The position numbers and the translations under genes were made by a program. Positions 15,566 to 24,856 of a DNA stretch of 64,000 nucleotides are shown in pieces. Position 1 is the stretch's first letter; the number at the start of each line of letters is the position of its first letter. Source of the stretch: Chryseobacterium taichungense (GTDB lineage Bacteria > Bacteroidota > Bacteroidia > Flavobacteriales > Weeksellaceae); contig NZ_FOBV01000003.1 of NCBI RefSeq assembly GCF_900109935.1, positions 434,001 through 498,000 of the forward strand, given 5' to 3'. Below the pieces are notes generated by a model. It saw only the letters and a program-made list of their open reading frames with translations. It did no database searches and had not been told where the DNA came from.

Positions 15566-16873
15566 TTGAATTTTACAGATTTAAACTTAATAGAGCCTAT
15601 TGCCAAAGCAATTCAGGAACAAGGATATACCAACCCTACCCCAATTCAGGAAAAATCGATTCCGGAAATTACGAAAGGAAGAGATTTCCTTGGATGCGCA
15701 CAGACAGGAACAGGAAAAACGGCAGCCTTTGCCATTCCTATCCTTCAGAATCTCACTCAGAATAAATTTCCGAACAAACATATTAAAGCCTTAATCTTAA
15801 CGCCGACAAGAGAGCTGGCAATTCAGATTGAGGAAAACATTAAAGCTTACGGGAAATATTTACCATTAAAACATCTCGTTATTTTTGGAGGAGTAAAGCA
15901 GGGAAACCAGGAAATTGCATTAAAAAAAGGCGTTGACATCCTTGTGGCGACACCGGGAAGATTACTGGATTTTATTTCTCAGGGAATCATCAGCCTTAAA
16001 AATCTTGAGATCTTTGTACTGGACGAAGCCGACAGGATGCTAGATATGGGCTTTGTGCACGATGTAAAGAGAATCATTAAATTATTGCCGCAAAAAAGAC
16101 AGACGTTATTTTTCTCGGCGACCATGCCGGCAGAAATCCAGAAACTTGCAGATTCTATTCTTAATAATCCTGTAAAGGTGGAGGTAACGCCTGTTTCATC
16201 AACGGCGGATACAATAAAGCAATCGGTTTATTTTGTGGAAAAAGAGAATAAACTGAATCTTTTAACGCATATTTTAAAGAATGATATTTCGGATTCTGTG
16301 CTTGTTTTTTCCAGAACGAAGCATGGGGCTGACAAGATTGCCAGAAAACTTCAGAAAGACCACATTACGACAGAAGCCATTCATGGGAATAAATCGCAGA
16401 ATGCACGTCAGAATGCTTTAAACAACTTCAAATCCGGCAAAACCAGAGTGTTGGTGGCCACAGATATTGCCGCGCGGGGAATTGATATTGATGAGCTTAA
16501 ATATGTCATTAATTTTGAGCTTTCCGACGTTTCGGAAACCTACGTTCACAGGATCGGAAGAACAGGAAGAGCCGGCGCCGAGGGAACCTCAATTTCATTC
16601 GTAGACGGATTGGATTTGCTCAACCTGAAAAGTACTGAAAAGCTGATCGGTAAAAAGATTCCTGTCATTAAGGATCATCCTTTTCATACTGATGATCTTG
16701 TGGTTCAGAAAAGGGATTCCAACAACAAGCCCGTGGCACCAGGTGGAGAAAGGCCAAAATCTTCAAGACCTAACAATCCCAGGCCAAACAACAACAAAAA
16801 GAAGCCTGATGGTGCATCTGCCAATGTCGGCTTCAAAAAGCCTAAGAACAAGAATTTTACAAGAAAGAAATAA
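15566..16873 (+). CDS. DEAD-box RNA helicase, RhlE-like
   Basis: This 435-residue ATP-dependent RNA helicase has the Q motif (GYTNPTPIQ), [33 protein letters not shown] and the C-terminal motifs RGIDID and [10 protein letters not shown], all in order. The last 60 residues are a basic, Asn/Pro/Lys-rich tail ([14 protein letters not shown]) for RNA contact. The start is a TTG giving [15 protein letters not shown]; there is no in-frame ATG close by, and this N-terminus fits the family. A leader hairpin hints at regulation. A strong terminator follows. Confidence 0.9.
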   Translation: MNFTDLNLIEPIAKAIQEQGYTNPTPIQEKSIPEITKGRDFLGCAQTGTGKTAAFAIPILQNLTQNKFPNKHIKALILTPTRELAIQIEENIKAYGKYLPLKHLVIFGGVKQGNQEIALKKGVDILVATPGRLLDFISQGIISLKNLEIFVLDEADRMLDMGFVHDVKRIIKLLPQKRQTLFFSATMPAEIQKLADSILNNPVKVEVTPVSSTADTIKQSVYFVEKENKLNLLTHILKNDISDSVLVFSRTKHGADKIARKLQKDHITTEAIHGNKSQNARQNALNNFKSGKTRVLVATDIAARGIDIDELKYVINFELSDVSETYVHRIGRTGRAGAEGTSISFVDGLDLLNLKSTEKLIGKKIPVIKDHPFHTDDLVVQKRDSNNKPVAPGGERPKSSRPNNPRPNNNKKKPDGASANVGFKKPKNKNFTRKK

Positions 16874-16874
16874 T

Positions 16875-16903
16875 AAAAAAGCCTTCCGATTTGGAAGGCT
16901 TTT
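16875..16903 (+). terminator. Terminator of the helicase gene
   Basis: Stem AAAAGCCTTCC/GGAAGGCTTTT with a short loop and a T-run, directly after the helicase stop. Confidence 0.85.
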
Positions 16904-16945
16904 TACGTTTTTGGCTAAAGCCCATCTGATATTTCCGATTAAAAA

Positions 16946-16963
16946 AACGGGCTGAAGCCCGTT
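16946..16963 (-). terminator. Terminator of the TatD gene
   Basis: aacgggctgaagcccgtt is a near-perfect stem; on the minus strand TTTTTTTAATC follows. It is five bases beyond the tatD-family stop. Confidence 0.8.
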
Positions 16964-16967
16964 CCTA

Positions 16968-17732
16968 TTAATATTTAAATAATTTCTTTGCATTCTCAGT
17001 CGTAACCCTGTCAATCTCCGAAAAATCAGTTTTATAAATGTCCACCAGCTTTCCGGCGACTAAATCAAGATAAGAACTTTCGTTTCGTTTTCCCCGGTAC
17101 GGAACAGGAGCTAAATAAGGAGAATCGGTTTCCAGGACGATTTTATCCAATGGAATTTCGCTCAGGAACTGATCGATTTTACCATTTTTAAAGGTTACTA
17201 CTCCACCGATTCCTAAAATAAAATTCAGATCTATGGCATGCTTTGCCTGCTCCAGATTTCCTGAAAAACAGTGAAATATTCCTCTCAGTTTTGGATGTTG
17301 TTTTCTTTCAAGCACTTCAAAAGTCTCGTCAAAACTTTCTCTTGTATGAATCACAATCGGAAGGTCTTTTTCAATGGCCCAGTCGATCTGCTGCTCGAAA
17401 GCTTTCACCTGGATATCGAGTGTTGTTTTATCCCAATACAAATCTATCCCGATTTCCCCGATTGCCGGAAACTCTCTTTTATCAAGATAATTCTTTACAA
17501 TTTCAAGTTCTTTTTCCCAGGTCTCAGGCTTTACATAACAAGGATGCAAGCCCATCATAGAGAAAATTTGGTTTGGATATTCAGCTTCCAGCTGAAGCAT
17601 TTTTTCATGTGACTCTGAATCGATAGCGGGAAGATAAAATTCGGTAACCCCTTTATCAATCGCCCTTTGAATCACTTCTTTCCTGTCTTCATCAAATTCT
17701 TCTGCGTATAAATGTGTATGTGTATCAATCAT
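16968..17732 (-). CDS. TatD-family metal-dependent hydrolase
   Basis: This 254-residue TIM-barrel protein belongs to the family of metal-dependent deoxyribonucleases. Metal ligands are seen in MIDTHTHLYAEEFDEDR (H4, H6), GEIGIDLYWDK (Glu), IVIHTRES (His), GIFHCFSG (His) and ETDSPYLAPVPYRGKRN (Asp). Length and motifs are ordinary. Its role in DNA repair or turnover is from family knowledge. The DUF4269 gene ends 5 bases upstream, and the run 19,217-16,968 is probably one operon. Confidence 0.9.
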   Translation of the reverse strand: MIDTHTHLYAEEFDEDRKEVIQRAIDKGVTEFYLPAIDSESHEKMLQLEAEYPNQIFSMMGLHPCYVKPETWEKELEIVKNYLDKREFPAIGEIGIDLYWDKTTLDIQVKAFEQQIDWAIEKDLPIVIHTRESFDETFEVLERKQHPKLRGIFHCFSGNLEQAKHAIDLNFILGIGGVVTFKNGKIDQFLSEIPLDKIVLETDSPYLAPVPYRGKRNESSYLDLVAGKLVDIYKTDFSEIDRVTTENAKKLFKY

Positions 17733-17737
17733 TTTCT

Positions 17738-18265
17738 TTACAATTTTAATAAATCTTCGTAAGGGTTTTCAAGTTTAAGTAACATTCCGAAAGCAGGTTC
17801 TGTTTTTATTCCCTGCTTTTTCAGCGCTATGATCTGCTGTTTGAAACTCTCTCCTTTTTCCTGTAATATTCTGTATTCTGCAAGCATGTGCCGATAGGCG
17901 TTCTGTTCTTTTACAGGCTTATTTTGTCCGAAAATTTCAATAGGAAATTCTTCTAACATGAAATTTATGGTAATACAATTTTCACCATCTAAAATTGGAT
18001 ATTCTACTTTAATTTCTGCATCGTGAGGAATCAATTTGCTCTCTATTATATCGTTCAAAAAGTCTTCTTTAAATCTAAGATCAACCTCGCAAATAATATC
18101 CAGGTCACTGCCTTCTATATCAATTTCAATAGGAATGGTTCCGGCTAAAACAGGAGAATATCTTTTCAATTTTTCAATGAGATGATGTTTTGAAAGAACC
18201 TGACAGGCCCTTTTTTGCCTGTCATTTCCTGATTTCAGATAATCAATCTTGGTAAAATCAATCAT
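17738..18265 (-). CDS. DUF4269 family, nucleotidyltransferase-like
   Basis: This 175-residue soluble protein has LAGTIPIEIDIEGSDLDIIC, which resembles the GS..DxD metal site of small nucleotidyltransferases and matches the DUF4269 pattern I recall. Histidine and glutamine-rich helices follow (NAYRHMLAEYRILQE). The substrate is unknown. Its start overlaps the end of the GSCFA gene by 8 bases, so the two are translationally coupled, and it is 5 bases from tatD. Confidence 0.75.
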   Translation of the reverse strand: MIDFTKIDYLKSGNDRQKRACQVLSKHHLIEKLKRYSPVLAGTIPIEIDIEGSDLDIICEVDLRFKEDFLNDIIESKLIPHDAEIKVEYPILDGENCITINFMLEEFPIEIFGQNKPVKEQNAYRHMLAEYRILQEKGESFKQQIIALKKQGIKTEPAFGMLLKLENPYEDLLKL

Positions 18266-19217
18266 TTTGAAAGATTTTATGCTTCACTTTTTGTCGCTGA
18301 ATTTCAATTTTTTGGTTTAATTTTTCTTTAAACTCAATGTATTTAGGGTCTTTTTCATCTTCTGTCCTGTGCTCCAAGGCTTTATTAATTTTAAAGTTTT
18401 CTTTAATAAAATCTTTGGTTTCGTCAGAAAAATAAGCATTACCAAATTTCTCGAAAATATAATTAACCGCCTGACTATTAGGATGAATCATATCTTCTTT
18501 ATAAAAACGGTAATCTCTGAGATCATCCATTAAAATTTCGTATACAGGAAGATAGTGGCAGTTGTCAAATTGCAGGATCGTTTCATGAACTGCAGTAATC
18601 AGTTTTGACTTACTCAGCTGATTTTCAACCATTCCATCTTTTGTATGGCGAACGGGAGAAACGGTGAAAATAATCTGAACATTGTCTTTACAGATATCGT
18701 TCAGATTGATTACCGTATTACAAATTGAATCAGTTATTTCCTGATGGCTCAGCAATCTTTTTTCAAAGAATTTCTGCGGAACCTTGTGACAGTTGGCGAC
18801 AAGCTTTTGCTTAGGAGTAAATTCGTATATAAATGACGTTCCATACGTAACGATCACCCAATCCGTTTCCTGAAGAAAGGAATTTCCCTCCTCAATTTTA
18901 GCATTGATTTTTGCTAAGGTCTGGTGGATATACCGTGTATCAAAACCTGTATGGTGATCCAGAGAAATAAATTCATCGTTAAAGGTGATTAATTCCTCTT
19001 CATGATAAAATTCCGCATCGTGAAGCCTCTTTACAGAATTAGCGATTGAAAATGGGTTGACAATGGTCCCAAAAGGGTTATTCAATGCCTGAAGCTGCCC
19101 CTGATGAAAAAGGTCAGCCATTTCAGAGGCAAAGCATGATCCTATTGAAAATATTTTATCTTCAAGCCCAATCTTCTTTTGCGATTCTTTAATTTCAACT
19201 TCTGTTCTGAATTTCAT
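18258..19217 (-). CDS. GSCFA domain protein
   Basis: This 319-residue protein has the naming motif in FSIGSCFASEMADLF and a later DDLRDYRFYKEDMIHPNSQA, with an SGNH-hydrolase-like layout (GSC, then the D/H pair DMIHP). GSCFA proteins are typical of Bacteroidota; the substrate is not established. I chose the ATG at 19,217 (MKFRTEVEIKES). The open frame goes on to 19,262, but those residues look like leader sequence. It is the first gene of the GSCFA-DUF4269-tatD run. Confidence 0.8.
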   Translation of the reverse strand: MKFRTEVEIKESQKKIGLEDKIFSIGSCFASEMADLFHQGQLQALNNPFGTIVNPFSIANSVKRLHDAEFYHEEELITFNDEFISLDHHTGFDTRYIHQTLAKINAKIEEGNSFLQETDWVIVTYGTSFIYEFTPKQKLVANCHKVPQKFFEKRLLSHQEITDSICNTVINLNDICKDNVQIIFTVSPVRHTKDGMVENQLSKSKLITAVHETILQFDNCHYLPVYEILMDDLRDYRFYKEDMIHPNSQAVNYIFEKFGNAYFSDETKDFIKENFKINKALEHRTEDEKDPKYIEFKEKLNQKIEIQRQKVKHKIFQND

Positions 19218-19287
19218 TAACCTCATTTGATAATTTGAAATGAAACAATTTAGAATTCTCAAATTGATACATTTTCAAATCAGTACA

Positions 19288-20259
19288 TTAACTTTCTCTT
19301 CTTAATAAATAATTTGCCAATTCGGCAAATGGCTTTTTCTTCTCTTCAGGAATATCAATTTTCTGAAGGTAACTCTGTCCGATTTCATTATGCTTTTCAA
19401 TTAATCGTAAAGCTTTTTCATCCACTTTTGTTCTTCTGAAAATTTTTTCTACTCCATACACCTTATCGATATTGTCGGTTTTTTTAGAATACCAGTAATC
19501 CAATTCTTTTCTTTCTTCCTTGGTGGCGTGTTCTCTTGCCATCAGATAAAGAACTGTTTTTTTATTTTCATAAATATCTCCGGCATGTTTTTTACCGAAT
19601 TGTGCCTGATCACCGAATACATCGAGATAATCATCCATAATCTGGAAGGCAATTCCGATATGTTTTCCGAAATTAAAAATGGATTTTGCATCTTTGAAAT
19701 TTGCTTTCGCGATCAGTGCACCTATTTCAAATGATGAAGCGCTCAACACACCTGTTTTATAAGTAATCATTCTGATATAATCATCAAAAGTTACATTTTC
19801 CTGAGTTTCAAAATTGATGTCATATTGCTGCCCTTCGCATAAAAGCAAACCTGTATGGGTAAATATTCTGATACAGGCTTTAAAAATTTCAGGCTCCAGA
19901 TCTTCAAAAAACTTATATGCTTTCAGCATCAGACCGTCTCCGGAAAGAATTCCAACATTGATTCCGTGCAAAGTATGAATCGTAGGTTTATTTCTTCTTA
20001 AGGGCGCTTCATCCATAATATCGTCATGGATGAGGGTGAAATTATGGAAAAATTCGATTGCCAAAGCAGGCTTGATTGCTTCTTTTAAATTACCTCCGAA
20101 CAGGTCACAGGCCATCAGTACCATGATCGGACGAAGACGCTTTCCGCCGTGTGAAATAATGTAATTCATCGGTTCGTACAACTCTGCAGGTTTATCTTTA
20201 AAGGTATACTTGGCAATAGCATCCGCAACAATCTGCTGGTATCTGTCTAAAAATTCCAT
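19288..20259 (-). CDS. Polyprenyl (prenyl diphosphate) synthase
   Basis: This 323-residue enzyme condenses isopentenyl diphosphate with an allylic diphosphate in isoprenoid synthesis. The first Asp-rich motif is LIHDDIMDEAPLRR and the second FQIMDDYLDVFGD, with HGGKRLRPIMV before them and TYKTGVLSASSFEIG between. Product chain length cannot be read with certainty. The ATG at 20,259 (MEFLDRYQQIV) lies 19 bases after a TATTTTTG element, so the longer frame to 20,322 is not used. Confidence 0.9.
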   Translation of the reverse strand: MEFLDRYQQIVADAIAKYTFKDKPAELYEPMNYIISHGGKRLRPIMVLMACDLFGGNLKEAIKPALAIEFFHNFTLIHDDIMDEAPLRRNKPTIHTLHGINVGILSGDGLMLKAYKFFEDLEPEIFKACIRIFTHTGLLLCEGQQYDINFETQENVTFDDYIRMITYKTGVLSASSFEIGALIAKANFKDAKSIFNFGKHIGIAFQIMDDYLDVFGDQAQFGKKHAGDIYENKKTVLYLMAREHATKEERKELDYWYSKKTDNIDKVYGVEKIFRRTKVDEKALRLIEKHNEIGQSYLQKIDIPEEKKKPFAELANYLLRRES

Positions 20260-20277
20260 AAAATCTAATAGTTTGAA

Positions 20278-20285
20278 CAAAAATA
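20278..20285 (-). promoter_or_regulatory. -7 element TATTTTTG of the prenyl synthase gene
   Basis: Minus-strand match to TAnnTTTG, 18 bases before the chosen ATG at 20,259 and inside the longer open frame, which it argues against. Confidence 0.6.
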
Positions 20286-20315
20286 CAATTTTTCGGGGCT
20301 CTGTAAAAGTAAAAA

Positions 20316-20338
20316 TCCTCACTGTTTTATAGTGAGGA
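20316..20338 (-). terminator. Terminator of the toxin-antitoxin pair
   Basis: The arms cctcact and agtgagg enclose a 7-base loop. On the minus strand GGATTTTTACTTTT follows, just beyond the toxin stop at 20,357. Confidence 0.75.
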
Positions 20339-20356
20339 CTTAATTCTAATATTTAA

Positions 20357-20653
20357 TTATTTTAGTTTTAATGTTTCCGGATTTTTACTTCCATGCCGAA
20401 TTGTTAAAATATAAATCGTATCATTATCCATTTCATAATAAAGAAGATATTTATGGATGATCTTCAGGCTAACATTAGGTATATCAGTTCTTTTTCCTGA
20501 CTCAGGAAATTCTGAAATTAATTTTAACTGCTCTGAAATTAAGTTATTAAGCTTGATACTAAATACATTAGATTTATTTCTTTCTATCCAATATTTAAGA
20601 ATCTCAACAAGTTCTTTCTTAGCTTTATTTGTCCAAATTATTTTTTTAGCCAT
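20357..20653 (-). CDS. RelE/ParE-family toxin
   Basis: This 98-residue basic protein begins MAKKIIWTNKAKKELVEILK, followed by the typical PESGKRTDIPNVSLKIIHKY and a terminal ILTIRHGSKNPETL strand. This is the ParE/RelE fold, whose members act on gyrase or on ribosome-bound mRNA; which one applies cannot be told here. It overlaps the antitoxin gene by 16 bases. A paralogous pair lies at 62,095-62,615. Confidence 0.85.
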   Translation of the reverse strand: MAKKIIWTNKAKKELVEILKYWIERNKSNVFSIKLNNLISEQLKLISEFPESGKRTDIPNVSLKIIHKYLLYYEMDNDTIYILTIRHGSKNPETLKLK

Positions 20654-20871
20654 TCTCTAATTTCCTTTTGAACATCAGCATCAGAAGAAACTTCACCATT
20701 TTGAATTTCATTTCTAGCTTCAAGAACAGCTTGTTTCTCATCATCACTTGTGATATAGACAGATGATTCTTCCTGAAATTTTATTAATTGTAATAATTCT
20801 TTCAGTCTAACTTTGTCCTTTATAGCTGTAATTTGGTTTATTAAATCTATTTTTAATTCTGCGGTACTCAT
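20638..20871 (-). CDS. Antitoxin of the ParE-type pair
   Basis: This 77-residue acidic protein begins MSTAELKIDLINQITAIKDK and ends VQKEIREWLKK. It is helical, as expected for an antitoxin that wraps its toxin with the C-terminal half. The layout (antitoxin first, 16-base overlap with the toxin) is standard for type II systems. It shares its start (AELKIDLINQIT against SDLKINLIQRIT) and end (REWLKK against EQWLKEK) with the second antitoxin in the window. It probably represses its own promoter. Confidence 0.8.
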   Translation of the reverse strand: MSTAELKIDLINQITAIKDKVRLKELLQLIKFQEESSVYITSDDEKQAVLEARNEIQNGEVSSDADVQKEIREWLKK

Positions 20872-20973
20872 GACTTTTGATTTAATGATCTAAATTAGAA
20901 AAAATTTCTTAATTCAATAAACAAAAAACTTTGCCCATATGAGCAAAGTTTATATCATTTATTTAAAAATAAT

Positions 20974-22116
20974 TTAAGATAAAAATGTCACTAAAAGATA
21001 GGTAATTCCCGCCACAATTGCCGAAATAGGAATGGTAAGAACCCAAGCCCAAAGCAGGCTTACCGTAATACCCCATCGTACGGCCGATACTCTTTTCGTA
21101 AGACCGACCCCAATGATTGATCCTGTAATCGTATGTGTTGTAGAAACAGGAATTCCGAAGTGATCTGTGATGAATAAAGTAATCGCTCCCGCAGTTTCAG
21201 CACTTACTCCTTCCAGGGAAGTTACTTTTGTGATTTTAGTACCCATAGTTTTAATGATCTTCCAGCCACCACTCATGGTTCCCAAACCAATGGCGAGGAA
21301 AGATACCAAAGGTACCCAAAGATAATGTTCTGCAAAATAATCAAAACGTCCGGCAGCAGGAATACCCAGATAAACAGGATCCTTAAGCATCTCTACGTGA
21401 TAGTAGATCAATGCTGCACCGATAATACCCATTACCTTCTGAGCATCATTCAGACCATGGCCTAAACTGAAAAGTGCAGAAGATCCAAGCTGTAATCTCT
21501 TAAATGATTTATCTGCTTTGTGAGGATTTGATCTTTTATAAAGATGAACAATAATTAAAGTAATGATAATTGAGATCACCATCCCAATGATCGGCGCCAT
21601 GAAAATAAACAGGAAAATTGGGATTACTTTGTCAAATTTCACAACACTCTGCTGTGTTACCTGACTGAAAGCCTCTTTACAGGTATCCCAAAAACCAAGA
21701 CCCGGCTGTGCTGCAGCCACATCATGATAATCCATCATGAAAGCATGCATCAGTGCAGCTCCTAAAAATCCTCCGATCAAGGTATGCGATGAAGAGGAAG
21801 GGATCCCGAACCACCATGTCAGGAGATTCCATGCGATGGCCGCTACAAGCCCCGAAAAGATTACTTCTAGGGTGATAAAATTTTCATTGACGGTTTTGGC
21901 AATCGTGTTACCGATTTTAAATTCGCCAATAATATAGGCAGCGATAAAGAATGCCGCAAAATTCCAGAGTGCCGCCCAAAGTACAGCCTGGAAAGGTGTT
22001 AAAACTTTTGTAGAAACAATAGTCGCGATTGAATTGGCCGCATCATGAAAACCATTGATGTAATCGAAAATTAAAGCCAAAACAATAATAACTATAAGTA
22101 AAATCGGAAATTCCAT
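20974..22116 (-). CDS. Low-affinity inorganic phosphate transporter (Pit family)
   Basis: This 380-residue inner-membrane protein has about ten hydrophobic segments. The Pit signature is present twice, as expected for its internal repeat: FDYINGFHDAANSIATIVST near the N-terminus and FGIPVSTTHTITGSIIGVG near the C-terminus, with GIPSSSSHTLIGGFLGAAL between. It imports metal-phosphate with protons or sodium. The DUF47 gene 20 bases upstream is its usual partner. Confidence 0.9.
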   Translation of the reverse strand: MEFPILLIVIIVLALIFDYINGFHDAANSIATIVSTKVLTPFQAVLWAALWNFAAFFIAAYIIGEFKIGNTIAKTVNENFITLEVIFSGLVAAIAWNLLTWWFGIPSSSSHTLIGGFLGAALMHAFMMDYHDVAAAQPGLGFWDTCKEAFSQVTQQSVVKFDKVIPIFLFIFMAPIIGMVISIIITLIIVHLYKRSNPHKADKSFKRLQLGSSALFSLGHGLNDAQKVMGIIGAALIYYHVEMLKDPVYLGIPAAGRFDYFAEHYLWVPLVSFLAIGLGTMSGGWKIIKTMGTKITKVTSLEGVSAETAGAITLFITDHFGIPVSTTHTITGSIIGVGLTKRVSAVRWGITVSLLWAWVLTIPISAIVAGITYLLVTFLS

Positions 22117-22136
22117 TGTTTAATTATAATTATTAA

Positions 22137-22775
22137 TTACGCGTATTTAATCATGATGTTTTCAATCGTGTTGGCAACATCTTCTGCTTTGTCCGTTACG
22201 ACCTCAAGATAATTAAGTACCGATGAAACTTTGATAATGTTAATGGCATCATTGGTTTCGAACAATTCTACCATTGAGTTGGAAAGAAGATCGTCTGCAA
22301 TATTCTCAATAGAATTCACTTTAATACAAGCTTCTTTTACCTGCTCCATATTTTTGAACCCTTTTAGGTTTTTCATAGCATTCTGGATTTCAAGACATGC
22401 CTTGTGAATCAGCAAAGAGAAATCCGAATATGCTTTCATTTCCGGAGATTTATATAGGAAAATATACTTTGTAGAGGCATAAATGTAATCAGCAATATCA
22501 TCTAATCCCGTTGCCAGGGTGTGGATATCTTCTCTGTCGAAAGGTGTAATGAAGTTTTTCCCCAGTTCTACAAAAATCTCATGAGTAAGCTCATCATTTT
22601 TATGTTCGAAGTCGCTCATTTTTTTCAGCATAGAATCGTCGTTAAGATCGAAATCTTTAATTCCCGTGTTGAATTCCTCAGACATTGCAACGAGGTTTTC
22701 AGTTACTTTTTCGAAAAGGACGAAGAAGATTTTATCTTTTGGTTGAAAAGCGTGGAAAATATTACCAATTCCCAT
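22137..22775 (-). CDS. DUF47/PhoU-like Pit accessory protein
   Basis: This 212-residue helical protein resembles PhoU. It has the paired patterns FEHKNDELTHEIFVELGK (E/DxxxD type) and LATGLDDIADYIYAST that form metal-binding sites in the family, and it begins MGIGNIFHAFQPKDKIFFVL. It is thought to control or assist the Pit transporter made from the next gene. I use the ATG at 22,775; the frame extends to 22,802 with residues that do not fit the family start. Confidence 0.85.
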   Translation of the reverse strand: MGIGNIFHAFQPKDKIFFVLFEKVTENLVAMSEEFNTGIKDFDLNDDSMLKKMSDFEHKNDELTHEIFVELGKNFITPFDREDIHTLATGLDDIADYIYASTKYIFLYKSPEMKAYSDFSLLIHKACLEIQNAMKNLKGFKNMEQVKEACIKVNSIENIADDLLSNSMVELFETNDAINIIKVSSVLNYLEVVTDKAEDVANTIENIMIKYA

Positions 22776-22885
22776 TTTTAAGTATTTATAATTCGAGTGC
22801 AAATTTCTTAAAAAAGGACCTTACCTGAAACAATACAACATTAAGTTTTGTTAACATTGCATGATGATTTGATTATCAACTAAAA

Positions 22886-22907
22886 AAACCGGCTCTAAGG
22901 CCGGTTT
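22886..22907 (-). terminator. Terminator of the second DEAD-box helicase
   Basis: aaaccggc and gccggttt form the stem; seven Ts follow on the minus strand, 20 bases after the helicase stop. Confidence 0.85.
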
Positions 22908-22926
22908 CCAGTATATTTTAAAGAGT

Positions 22927-24615
22927 TTAGTTTGCTACTTCCGCTCTCATTTCTTTTCCTTTGAATTTCATCGATCCGATGTTGCTCAATACATTGTCTT
23001 TGAATGATTTTTCAACTTCGAAGAATGAGAATTTCTCAAGAATTTCAATATCGCCGATTTCTGCTCTTTTTTTGCTTTTTCCTGAAGTCGCTTTATTGAT
23101 GATATCCAATACATCAAGCTTCTTCAATTGATCTTTTTTACCAAGATTAAAGAAGAATCTTACCATATCTTCATTTTTTCTTCTCGGTTTTCCGCCACGT
23201 TCGCTTCTTTCGCCTCTGTCACGATCTCTTCCTCTGTCTCTGTCGCGGTCTCTTCTGTCTCTTCTGGAACCACCGTCATCATCTCTGCTGCTCAGTTTCT
23301 GATCCATCAGATCATGTCTGTCTTTGTAATAAAGTGCAAGATCTTTAAGCTGGAACTGAAGTAATTTATGAGCAAGCTCCTCCTTTGTAAATGCTGACAA
23401 ATCAGGAATCAGAGAGTCATCAAATTCAAAGAAATCTTCGTGGATCTCAAAAAGACTTTCGAAAACACCTCCAACCTGAGCTTTAATAATATCTTCTCCG
23501 GTAGGAATTTTACCTTCGTGCATTTCGATTTTCGTCACCGATTTGATCTGTTTCAGCTTTCTGCTTTCTTCAGGTTTGATCAGGGCAATGGAAATACCGT
23601 CTTTTCCGGCTCTTCCTGTTCTTCCGCTTCGGTGAACGAATACTTCGGGATCATCAGGAAGAGAATAATGAATAACGTGTGTCAGGGAATTTACATCAAG
23701 TCCTCTTGCAGCTACGTCTGTCGCTACCAGGATATCAATATTCTTTAACCTGAATTTTTTCATTACCGTATCTCTCTGTGCCTGAGAAAGATCTCCGTGA
23801 AGAGCATCTGCTGCGTATCCATTTTGCATCAGGAAATCAGCAACCTCCTGGGTTTCCATTCTTGTTCTGCAGAAAATAATGGAATATTGATTCGGATTGG
23901 AATCAATAAGACGCTTCAAGGCTTCTTTTTTCTGGCGATAACCGATTACATAATATTCATGTTTGATGTTCTTCTTAACCTCGTTAATAGAACCCACTGA
24001 AATTCTGTGCGGTTTTGTTAAATAATTTTTAGAGATTCTTTCCACTTCTTTGCTCATTGTGGCAGAGAAAAGAAAAGTCTGCTTGGTTTCAGGCGTTTCA
24101 CTAAGAATAGTTTCCAGTTCGTCCTTGAAACCCATGGAAAGCATTTCATCGGCTTCATCCAAAACCAACCAGTGGATAGCGGAGAAATCTAATGCTTTTC
24201 TGTTGATAAGATCGATAACCCTACCTGGAGTTCCCACGATGATCTGTGGTTTATCCTTAAGAGATCTGATTTGATCCATAATACTGCTTCCACCATAAAC
24301 GGCTGTCGTTTTGATGTCTTTCATGTATTTGGAGTAGTTTTTAATGTCTTTCGTAATCTGAAGACATAATTCCCGTGTCGGACAAAGCACCAAAAGTTGG
24401 ATTTTGCGACTCGTATCGTCAATCATATCCAAAATCGGAAGCGAAAATGCTGCTGTTTTGCCTGTCCCTGTCTGCGCAAGTGCGATCAAGTCGCGAATAT
24501 CTGAAAGAATAAAAGGGATAGTCTGTTTTTGGATTTCTGTCGGGCTCTCGTAACCCAGTTCGCCAATTGCCTTAAGAATGTCAGGACTTAAATTGGTTTC
24601 CGTAAATAAATTCAT
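22927..24615 (-). CDS. DEAD-box RNA helicase with DbpA-like RNA-binding domain
   Basis: This 562-residue helicase has [64 protein letters not shown] and HRSGRTGRAG in order. After residue 435 comes an Arg/Asp-rich linker (RRDRRDRDRDRGRDRDRG) and then an RRM-like DbpA domain starting VRFFFNLGKKDQL. The build is that of DeaD/CsdA proteins, which act in ribosome assembly and cold adaptation. It differs from the RhlE-like helicase at 15,566 by this C-terminal domain. Confidence 0.9.
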   Translation of the reverse strand: MNLFTETNLSPDILKAIGELGYESPTEIQKQTIPFILSDIRDLIALAQTGTGKTAAFSLPILDMIDDTSRKIQLLVLCPTRELCLQITKDIKNYSKYMKDIKTTAVYGGSSIMDQIRSLKDKPQIIVGTPGRVIDLINRKALDFSAIHWLVLDEADEMLSMGFKDELETILSETPETKQTFLFSATMSKEVERISKNYLTKPHRISVGSINEVKKNIKHEYYVIGYRQKKEALKRLIDSNPNQYSIIFCRTRMETQEVADFLMQNGYAADALHGDLSQAQRDTVMKKFRLKNIDILVATDVAARGLDVNSLTHVIHYSLPDDPEVFVHRSGRTGRAGKDGISIALIKPEESRKLKQIKSVTKIEMHEGKIPTGEDIIKAQVGGVFESLFEIHEDFFEFDDSLIPDLSAFTKEELAHKLLQFQLKDLALYYKDRHDLMDQKLSSRDDDGGSRRDRRDRDRDRGRDRDRGERSERGGKPRRKNEDMVRFFFNLGKKDQLKKLDVLDIINKATSGKSKKRAEIGDIEILEKFSFFEVEKSFKDNVLSNIGSMKFKGKEMRAEVAN

Positions 24616-24635
24616 TAAATATTTTAAAATTTTTG

Positions 24636-24643
24636 CAAAGATA
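24636..24643 (-). promoter_or_regulatory. -7 element TATCTTTG of the second helicase gene
   Basis: Minus-strand TAnnTTTG match, 20 bases before the ATG at 24,615. A -33 TTG is not evident. Confidence 0.6.
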
Positions 24644-24830
24644 CAATTATTATTTGAATTACATTTTAACTATTATTACAGAAACAATAATTTAATATTT
24701 AAAACATACAATGCTTTTGTAATTTTCTCAGAAAAACCACGTTATTTTTATTATTAATTTAATAAACAATTCGATCCGCACCACCTTTATATCCGAAGAA
24801 AAATGTTTTCCGGCATTGCCTAATTTTAAG

Positions 24831-24838
24831 TAATTTTG
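24831..24838 (+). promoter_or_regulatory. -7 element TAATTTTG of the DUF2461 gene
   Basis: TAnnTTTG match overlapping the in-frame TTG at 24,836. It places the real start at the ATG at 24,857. Confidence 0.6.
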
Positions 24839-24856
24839 AGTGAAAAATATAAAAAT

